Part shown: in pieces, positions 4,778 through 9,462 of the stretch | Numbering within the stretch: the first letter of the stretch is position 1 | Layout of the letters: every line of letters starts with the position of its first letter | The notes under the pieces: model-generated | Told to the model about the DNA's origin: nothing | Databases searched by the model: none | Seen by the model: only the letters and a program-made list of their open reading frames with translations | DNA from: Thalassospiraceae bacterium | Lineage (GTDB): Bacteria; Pseudomonadota; Alphaproteobacteria; Rhodospirillales; Magnetovibrionaceae | Assembly (NCBI GenBank): GCA_030637205.1 | Contig: DAOVVL010000051.1 | Coordinates: 1-9,462, forward strand | DNA length: 9,462 nt | Direction of reading: 5' to 3' | Program-made: the position numbers and the translations under genes

Positions 4778-6247
4778 ATGACCGGTGGCATCGTTGATAT
4801 CGCGATCATCGAAAGCTGGGACGAAGTAATGACCAGCCTGCGCGCCGAAGTTGGTGAAGCCGCCTTTGACAGCTGGCTTAAACCCATGACCGTTCGCGAC
4901 ATGGTCGGCGATCAGGTGCGTATTTCGGTTCCGACCCGCTTCATGCGCGATTGGGTTGTGGCCCATTATGCCGACCGGATTTCTGCACTATGGTGCCGCA
5001 ACATTGAAATTTTTGTTCAGTCCGATCACGGACCGGGTGAAGGCGATGGCAAAATGGCGCGCGTCGCACCTGCAACTGAACCGGCCCCGGTGGCAAATGT
5101 GGCCACCACCGCCACGGGCGAAATTCCAGCCGCCGATCCCCGCTTTGTCAATGCACCGGCCCCTGTACCCGCTTACACCTTGAGTACGCCCGTCATTACA
5201 GGCATGGCACAGGTTGCGCTGGAAATCAGCGCCCCGCTGGACCCACGTTGCACGTTTGATAATTTTGTCGTCGGCAAGCCCAACGAATTTGCCCACGCCG
5301 CCGCCCAGCGCGTCGCCGAAAGCGACACCGCCCAGTTCAATCCGTTGTTCCTCTACGGCGGGGTTGGTCTTGGCAAAACCCATTTGATGCACGCCATCGC
5401 ATGGAAAATCCGCCAGCGCGACCCCAACCGCACCGTCATTTACATGTCGGCTGAAAAATTCATGTACCGTTTCATCCGCGCGCTGCGCGAACAAAAGACG
5501 GTCGATTTCAAGGACCATTTCCGCAACGTTGACGTTCTGATGATCGACGATGTGCAGTTTATCGGCGGCAAGGATTCCACCCAGGAAGAATTTTTCCACA
5601 CCTTCAATGCGTTGGTCGATCAGGGCCGCCAGATCGTGATCTCGGCTGATAAATCGCCGTCCGATCTGGAAGGCATGGAAGACCGCCTCAAATCGCGCCT
5701 CAATTGCGGGTTGGTGGCTGATATCCACGCCACCACCTACGAGCTGCGGGTCGGCATCCTGCAGGCCAAGGCGGAAAAGCTGGGCATCGAAATTCCGCCC
5801 AAGGTTCAGGAATTCCTCGCCCACAAGATCACCGCCAACGTTCGCGAACTGGAAGGGGCGCTCAACCGGGTTGCCGCCCACGCCCAGCTGGTGGGCCGCG
5901 AAGTATCGCTGGAAAGCGCCCAGGACGTGCTGCATGACCTGATCCGCGCCAATGACCGGCGCGTCACCATCGAGGAAATCCAGAAAAAAGTGGCCTCGCA
6001 TTTCAATATTCGCACCTCTGACATGCATTCGGCGCGGCGTGCGCGCTCGGTTGCCCGGCCCCGCCAGGTGGCCATGTATCTGGCCAAGCAGCTGACCTCG
6101 CGCTCGCTTCCTGAAATTGGCCGCAAGTTCGGCGGTCGCGACCACACCACCGTGATGCACGCGGTCAAGAAGGTCGAAGAACTGACCGAACGCGATGCCG
6201 GTTTCGCCGAAGACGTGGAACTGCTGCGCCGGATGCTTGAAAGCTGA
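4778..6247 (+). CDS. dnaA: DnaA, chromosomal replication initiator
   Basis: DnaA is the AAA+ protein that binds DnaA boxes, melts the origin and recruits the replicative helicase. The 489 residues show all four domains: domain I at about 1-85 (helicase and partner binding), a variable Ala/Pro-rich linker at about 86-150, the ATPase domain from about 155 with Walker A GGVGLGKT at 194-201, Walker B VLMIDD at 253-258 and arginine residues R303/R307 in EDRLKSR, and the DNA-binding domain IV, with RPRQVAMYLAKQL from 427 and the signature GGRDHTTVMHA at 452-462. The ATG is supported by a strong Shine-Dalgarno, AGGGGG, 7 nt upstream. Nothing looks damaged. The gene has a long leader region upstream and its own terminator downstream, so it seems to be transcribed apart from dnaN. 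Confidence 0.99.
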   Translation: MTGGIVDIAIIESWDEVMTSLRAEVGEAAFDSWLKPMTVRDMVGDQVRISVPTRFMRDWVVAHYADRISALWCRNIEIFVQSDHGPGEGDGKMARVAPATEPAPVANVATTATGEIPAADPRFVNAPAPVPAYTLSTPVITGMAQVALEISAPLDPRCTFDNFVVGKPNEFAHAAAQRVAESDTAQFNPLFLYGGVGLGKTHLMHAIAWKIRQRDPNRTVIYMSAEKFMYRFIRALREQKTVDFKDHFRNVDVLMIDDVQFIGGKDSTQEEFFHTFNALVDQGRQIVISADKSPSDLEGMEDRLKSRLNCGLVADIHATTYELRVGILQAKAEKLGIEIPPKVQEFLAHKITANVRELEGALNRVAAHAQLVGREVSLESAQDVLHDLIRANDRRVTIEEIQKKVASHFNIRTSDMHSARRARSVARPRQVAMYLAKQLTSRSLPEIGRKFGGRDHTTVMHAVKKVEELTERDAGFAEDVELLRRMLES

Positions 6248-6286
6248 GCCGGATTTAAGGCTTTTCAGGCCCGCACAAACCGCTTT

Positions 6287-6324
6287 AAAGCGCCGCTCAA
6301 GCGATCTTGGGGGGCGCTTTTTTT
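6287..6324 (+). terminator. Intrinsic terminator of dnaA
   Basis: AAAGCGCC (6287-6294) pairs with GGCGCTTT (6313-6320). After a single mismatch the stem continues with CTCAAG (6296-6301) and CTTGGG (6306-6311) around the loop CGAT. Further T residues follow, making seven in a row at 6318-6324. It lies 39 nt after the dnaA stop. Confidence 0.88.
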
Positions 6325-6426
6325 GTGGCCCTTTTGGCATCCGCAGAGCGGGGCCTAAGTACCTGATAAACGGGGCCGTTTTTAAGGCACTTGGGCTCAT
6401 AAAAGGCTTCGGTTCATGGCCCATTT

Positions 6427-6435
6427 TGTTATACT
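6427..6435 (+). promoter_or_regulatory. Extended -10 promoter for dnaN
   Basis: TGTTATACT contains TG, one base, then TATACT (6430-6435): an extended -10 with one mismatch to TATAAT. No good -35 is found at 16-18 bp, which is usual for extended -10 promoters. It lies downstream of the dnaA terminator and would give a leader of about 90 nt for dnaN-recF-gyrB. Confidence 0.55.
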
Positions 6436-6446
6436 GGAGCGACTTC

Positions 6447-6507
6447 GCGGGGGGCGTTTCAACCCCGCAGATCTAAGCGCCCGGTTTCCTTTTCGGGCGC
6501 ACTTTTT
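6447..6507 (+). promoter_or_regulatory. Attenuator-like tandem hairpins in the dnaN leader
   Basis: Hairpin 1 pairs GCGGGG (6447-6452) with CCCCGC (6463-6468). Hairpin 2 pairs GCGCCCG (6477-6483) with CGGGCGC (6494-6500) and is followed by ACTTTTT, like a terminator, 24 nt before the dnaN ATG. A third, exclusive pairing joins GGGCGTTT (6452-6459) to AAGCGCCC (6475-6482) and would break both. The pairings are seen; use as an attenuator is inference. Hairpin 2 could instead be a leaky terminator or a second terminator for dnaA. Confidence 0.45.
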
Positions 6508-6531
6508 CCTGAAACCTGCTGGACGTGATAC

Positions 6532-7647
6532 ATGAAACTTACCATCGAACGGGCTGCCCTTTTGAAATCCCTGGGCCATGTGCAAAATGTTGTGGAACGG
6601 CGCAACACCATTCCCATTCTTTCCAATGTCAAGATTTCCGCGAAAGATGCCAAGTTGGGGCTGAACGCCACCGACATGGATCTCGATATTATTGACGGCA
6701 CCGCATGTAACGTGTCTGAACCCGGTGAAACCACCGCGCCTGCGCACACGCTGTATGACATCGTGCGCAAGCTGCCCGATGGCGCTGATGTTGAGCTGGA
6801 CGCCACCGCCGGTGACGGCAAGTTGGTGCTGCGTTCAGGGCGTTCGCGCTTTACGCTGGCGTCGCTGCCGCCCGGTGAGTTTCCGGTTATGGCGGGCGGC
6901 GACATGCCGACCCAGTTCGCCCTTTCGGCGGTTCAGTTGAAAGAACTGATCGAGCGCACCCGCTTTGCGATCTCGACCGAAGAAACGCGTTACTATCTAA
7001 ACGGTATTTACCTGCACGCCGCTGAAAATGACGGCGCGGTGCTGCGCGCGGTTGCGACCGATGGCCACCGCCTGGCATCGGCTGAGGTCGGCTTGCCTGA
7101 TGGCGCTAGCGCCATGCCCGGCGTTATCGTTCCGCGCAAGACCGTCACCGAGCTGCACAAGCTGATCGAAGAAACCGAAGGCGAAATTCAGGTTTCCCTG
7201 TCAGATTCCAAAATCCAGTTTTCATTCGACGGGGTGGTGCTGACATCCAAATTGATCGACGGCACGTTCCCCGATTATGAACGCGTGATCCCCAGCGGCA
7301 ATGACAAGGAACTGAGCGTTAATCGCAAGCAGTTCTCCGAAGCCGTTGACCGGGTTTCGGCCATTTCAACTGAAAAGTCCCGCGCCGTGAAAATGACGCT
7401 GGATAAAAAGGCCATCGTGCTTTCCGCATCCAGCCCTGAAAATGGCTCGGCCACGGATGAGCTGGAAACCGATTACGCCGGCGACAAGCTGGAGATCGGT
7501 TTCAATGCCACGTACCTGCTCGAAATTACCCGCCAGATCGAAGGCGACAGTATGCTGCTCAGTATGTCTGACGCGGCGTCACCGACGATCATCAGCGAAC
7601 AAGGCGACAACAGCGCGCTCTATGTTCTCATGCCCATGCGGGTCTGA
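6532..7647 (+). CDS. dnaN: DnaN, DNA polymerase III beta sliding clamp
   Basis: The beta clamp forms a ring-shaped dimer that tethers DNA polymerase III and other partners to DNA. The product is 371 residues, the usual length, with three repeated clamp folds at about 1-120, 128-248 and 252-371. Recognisable stretches are RRNTIPILSNV at 23-33, YLNGIYL at 155-161, ATDGHRLA at 175-182 (part of the partner-binding cleft) and the C-terminal YVLMPMRV at 364-371, which completes that cleft. The ATG fits the family N-terminus MKLTIERAALLKSL; the Shine-Dalgarno is a short GGA about 8 nt upstream. It is separated from dnaA by a terminator and has its own promoter candidate. recF follows after 48 nt with no terminator, indicating a dnaN-recF-gyrB operon. 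Confidence 0.98.
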   Translation: MKLTIERAALLKSLGHVQNVVERRNTIPILSNVKISAKDAKLGLNATDMDLDIIDGTACNVSEPGETTAPAHTLYDIVRKLPDGADVELDATAGDGKLVLRSGRSRFTLASLPPGEFPVMAGGDMPTQFALSAVQLKELIERTRFAISTEETRYYLNGIYLHAAENDGAVLRAVATDGHRLASAEVGLPDGASAMPGVIVPRKTVTELHKLIEETEGEIQVSLSDSKIQFSFDGVVLTSKLIDGTFPDYERVIPSGNDKELSVNRKQFSEAVDRVSAISTEKSRAVKMTLDKKAIVLSASSPENGSATDELETDYAGDKLEIGFNATYLLEITRQIEGDSMLLSMSDAASPTIISEQGDNSALYVLMPMRV

Positions 7648-7695
7648 GCGCGGCGCCTTTAAGCAACGGCCCAGATAAAACGGTATGATCCTGAA

Positions 7696-8925
7696 GTGAC
7701 ACAAGGCCTGGCATCCCTCGAAACGCCATCCCCCGCAGCCGCAAATTCTGTGCGGGCCGGGCGAATTGCGGCCTTGCGCCTGACGCTGAATAATTTTCGC
7801 AACTATGAACACGCGCGCATTGAAACCGAAGGCCGCTCAGTGGTGCTGAGCGGTGAAAACGGTGCCGGCAAAACCAACGTTTTGGAAGCCCTGTCCTATC
7901 TGGTTCCGGGCAGCGGGCTGCGCGGCGCCAAACTGTTTGAAGTCGGGCGCATGGAAAACGGAAAATCCAGCCCGTGGGCGGTGGCGGCAAATATTGAACG
8001 CTCTGCAATGGCGGGCCACGTTTCAGAATTGGTCAGTCTCGGCACCGGGTTGGTGGAAAACCCCAAGGGCGGGCGCGACAAACGCCAGGTCCATGTCGAT
8101 GGCGAGGCCGTGCGCACCCAGGCAGCACTTGCAGAACATTTTTCCGCGCACTGGTTAAGCCCGCAGATGGATCGTCTGTTTCAGGGCGGGGCCGAAGGGC
8201 GCAGGCGGTTTTTGGATCGGCTGGTGTTTTCGCTGGACCCGGCACACGCCGGGCGCACGTCTGGCTACATGCATGCGCTGCGTGAACGCGCGCGCCTGTT
8301 GAAAGATGGCAAGATGGATGATGCGTGGCTATCGGCGCTGGAAGAAACCATGGCCGCCAAGGGCGTCGCGGTGGCGGCGGCACGCCTTGATGTGGCGGGC
8401 CGGTTGGCCGAACGCTGCCGGGCGTTAGACGGGCCATTTCCGTTTGCCAATCTTTCCATCGACGGGCTGGTGGAACACTGGCTGGGTGAAATGCCGGCAC
8501 TGGAAGTGGAAGAACGTATTAAAGATGCGCTGAAAAAATCGCGCAACCTTGATGCCCAAAACGGCGGCGCCGGCGGCGCGCTTGAAGGCCGCCTGGCGCA
8601 TCAGAGCGATCTTCTGGTTGAACACGGGCCCAAGGGGCAAAAGGCTTCCGTCTGCTCCACCGGTGAGCAAAAGATGCTTTTGGTGGGCCTGGTGCTGGGC
8701 GCCGCGCGCATGGCCGCCGACGACGAAGGCCGCGTCGCAGTATTGTTATTGGACGAAGTGGCAGCACACCTTGATGCGCGCCATTTAATCGCCCTGTTTG
8801 ACGAAGTGGCTGACATTGGCGCGCAGGCCTGGTTCACCGGAACCGATGCGGCGTTATTTGCGCCCTTGAAACCAAGTGCCAGGTTTTTTTCCATTGATGA
8901 CGGGCATATCGAAGCCCGCGACTGA
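7696..8925 (+). CDS. recF: RecF, DNA repair and recombination ATPase
   Basis: RecF works with RecO and RecR to load RecA on gapped DNA at damaged forks. The 409-residue SMC/ABC-like protein has Walker A GENGAGKT at 53-60, the family stretch LSPQMDRLFQGGAEGRRRF at 154-172, the ABC signature STGEQK at 321-326, Walker B VAVLLLDE ending at D353-E354, and the D-loop HLD at 358-360. It is a little longer than the E. coli protein because of a roughly 20-residue N-terminal tail before AALRLTLNNFRNY. The start is the GTG at 7696; no ATG is in frame upstream, there is no clear Shine-Dalgarno, and a GTG at 7750 is an alternative that would remove most of the tail. It sits 48 nt after dnaN and 50 nt before gyrB, so translation may depend on the upstream genes. 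Confidence 0.96.
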   Translation: MTQGLASLETPSPAAANSVRAGRIAALRLTLNNFRNYEHARIETEGRSVVLSGENGAGKTNVLEALSYLVPGSGLRGAKLFEVGRMENGKSSPWAVAANIERSAMAGHVSELVSLGTGLVENPKGGRDKRQVHVDGEAVRTQAALAEHFSAHWLSPQMDRLFQGGAEGRRRFLDRLVFSLDPAHAGRTSGYMHALRERARLLKDGKMDDAWLSALEETMAAKGVAVAAARLDVAGRLAERCRALDGPFPFANLSIDGLVEHWLGEMPALEVEERIKDALKKSRNLDAQNGGAGGALEGRLAHQSDLLVEHGPKGQKASVCSTGEQKMLLVGLVLGAARMAADDEGRVAVLLLDEVAAHLDARHLIALFDEVADIGAQAWFTGTDAALFAPLKPSARFFSIDDGHIEARD

Positions 8926-8975
8926 AACCTGAAGACGAAACAAAATTTAGTGACCAGCGAACTGGAAACCAAGCG

Positions 8976-9462
8976 ATGAGTAAAAAAGATAAAACTGCTG
9001 AAGGCGAACCCGCTTACGGCGCCGATTCAATCAAGGTCCTCAAAGGTCTTGAAGCGGTGCGCAAGCGCCCCGGTATGTACATCGGCGATACCGATGATGG
9101 CACCGGTTTGCATCACATGGTGTACGAAGTGGTCGATAACGCCATTGATGAAGCATTGGCAGGCCACTGCGATCTGGTCACCGTGACGCTGAACGCCGAT
9201 GGTTCGGTCACCGTTACCGATAACGGACGCGGCATTCCGGTCGAAATCCACAAGGAAGAAGGCGTATCGGCGGCCGAGGTCATTATGACCCAGCTGCACG
9301 CCGGCGGTAAGTTCGACCAAAACTCGTACAAAATCTCGGGCGGGCTTCACGGCGTGGGCGTGTCGGTTGTGAACGCGCTGTCGGATTGGCTGGAACTGAA
9401 AGTTTTCCGCGACGGTTCTGAACACGTTTGTCGTTTTGCCAACGGCGATACCACCGATCATC
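8976..9462 (+). CDS. gyrB: GyrB, DNA gyrase subunit B (5' part, cut by window edge)
   Basis: GyrB is the ATPase half of DNA gyrase, which puts negative supercoils into DNA together with GyrA. The frame stays open to the right edge, giving 162 residues, only the start of the GHKL ATPase domain of a protein of about 800. Visible marks are VRKRPGMYIGDT at 28-39, the N-box EVVDNAIDEAL with catalytic Glu51 and Mg-binding Asn55, TDNGRGIPV at 81-89, where D82 contacts adenine, and the glycine-rich ATP lid SGGLHGVGVSVVNALS from 121. The ParE paralogue shares much of this, but QLHAGGKF with SYKISGGLHGVG and the position after recF favour GyrB. The ATG follows recF by 50 nt with a short GGA about 9 nt upstream. 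No separate promoter is visible. Confidence 0.95.
   Translation, partial: MSKKDKTAEGEPAYGADSIKVLKGLEAVRKRPGMYIGDTDDGTGLHHMVYEVVDNAIDEALAGHCDLVTVTLNADGSVTVTDNGRGIPVEIHKEEGVSAAEVIMTQLHAGGKFDQNSYKISGGLHGVGVSVVNALSDWLELKVFRDGSEHVCRFANGDTTDH

Noticed and set aside
5698..5712. Cysteine in SRLNCGL of DnaA, where E. coli has a tryptophan
   Set aside because: The arginines that matter (R303/R307) are intact, and this position varies between lineages, so it is not a sign of damage.
4988..6424. A 478-codon open frame antisense to dnaA
   Set aside because: It is a codon-bias shadow of the GC-rich dnaA gene. The translation has no recognisable domain, and the plus strand is unambiguous DnaA.

Overview
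This window is a core chromosomal segment from an alphaproteobacterium. The protein sequences and the gene order (ubiE-ubiB facing away from mutM, then rpsT next to dnaA, then dnaN-recF-gyrB) are typical of that class. I cannot place it to genus. A Rhodospirillales-like relative is my guess, and no marker here settles it. The coding regions use GC-rich third positions. The gap before dnaA is visibly richer in A and T.

Layout. Positions 1-2235 lie on the minus strand and hold ubiE followed by ubiB, the latter cut by the left edge; both serve ubiquinone synthesis. A 34-bp head-to-head gap separates ubiE from the plus-strand genes. Positions 2270-3561 hold mutM (oxidised-purine DNA glycosylase) and a small exported protein of unknown function. 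A C-rich 12-bp repeat follows, then rpsT (ribosomal protein S20) with a textbook promoter and an intrinsic terminator. Positions 4012-4777 are a 766-bp gap without a credible gene, holding palindromes, a strong stem-loop, recurring short motifs and a candidate dnaA promoter. dnaA ends at a good terminator. dnaN has its own extended -10 promoter and a structured leader. dnaN, recF and gyrB (cut by the right edge) follow at about 50-nt spacing with no terminator between them, so they probably form one operon.

How the genes work together. DnaA starts chromosome replication, DnaN is the sliding clamp, RecF loads RecA at gaps and stalled forks, and GyrB is the ATPase subunit of gyrase. MutM repairs oxidised guanine. 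UbiE and UbiB act in the quinone pathway.

I see no mobile element, CRISPR array, tRNA, rRNA, toxin-antitoxin pair or defence system, and nothing that I would call a new biological system. The points worth a second look are local: a lost zinc-finger cysteine in MutM, a 17-bp palindrome and a 10-bp stem-loop upstream of dnaA, an attenuator-like dnaN leader, a possible hairpin over the ubiB start codon, a rut-like C-rich repeat, and the uncharacterised exported protein.
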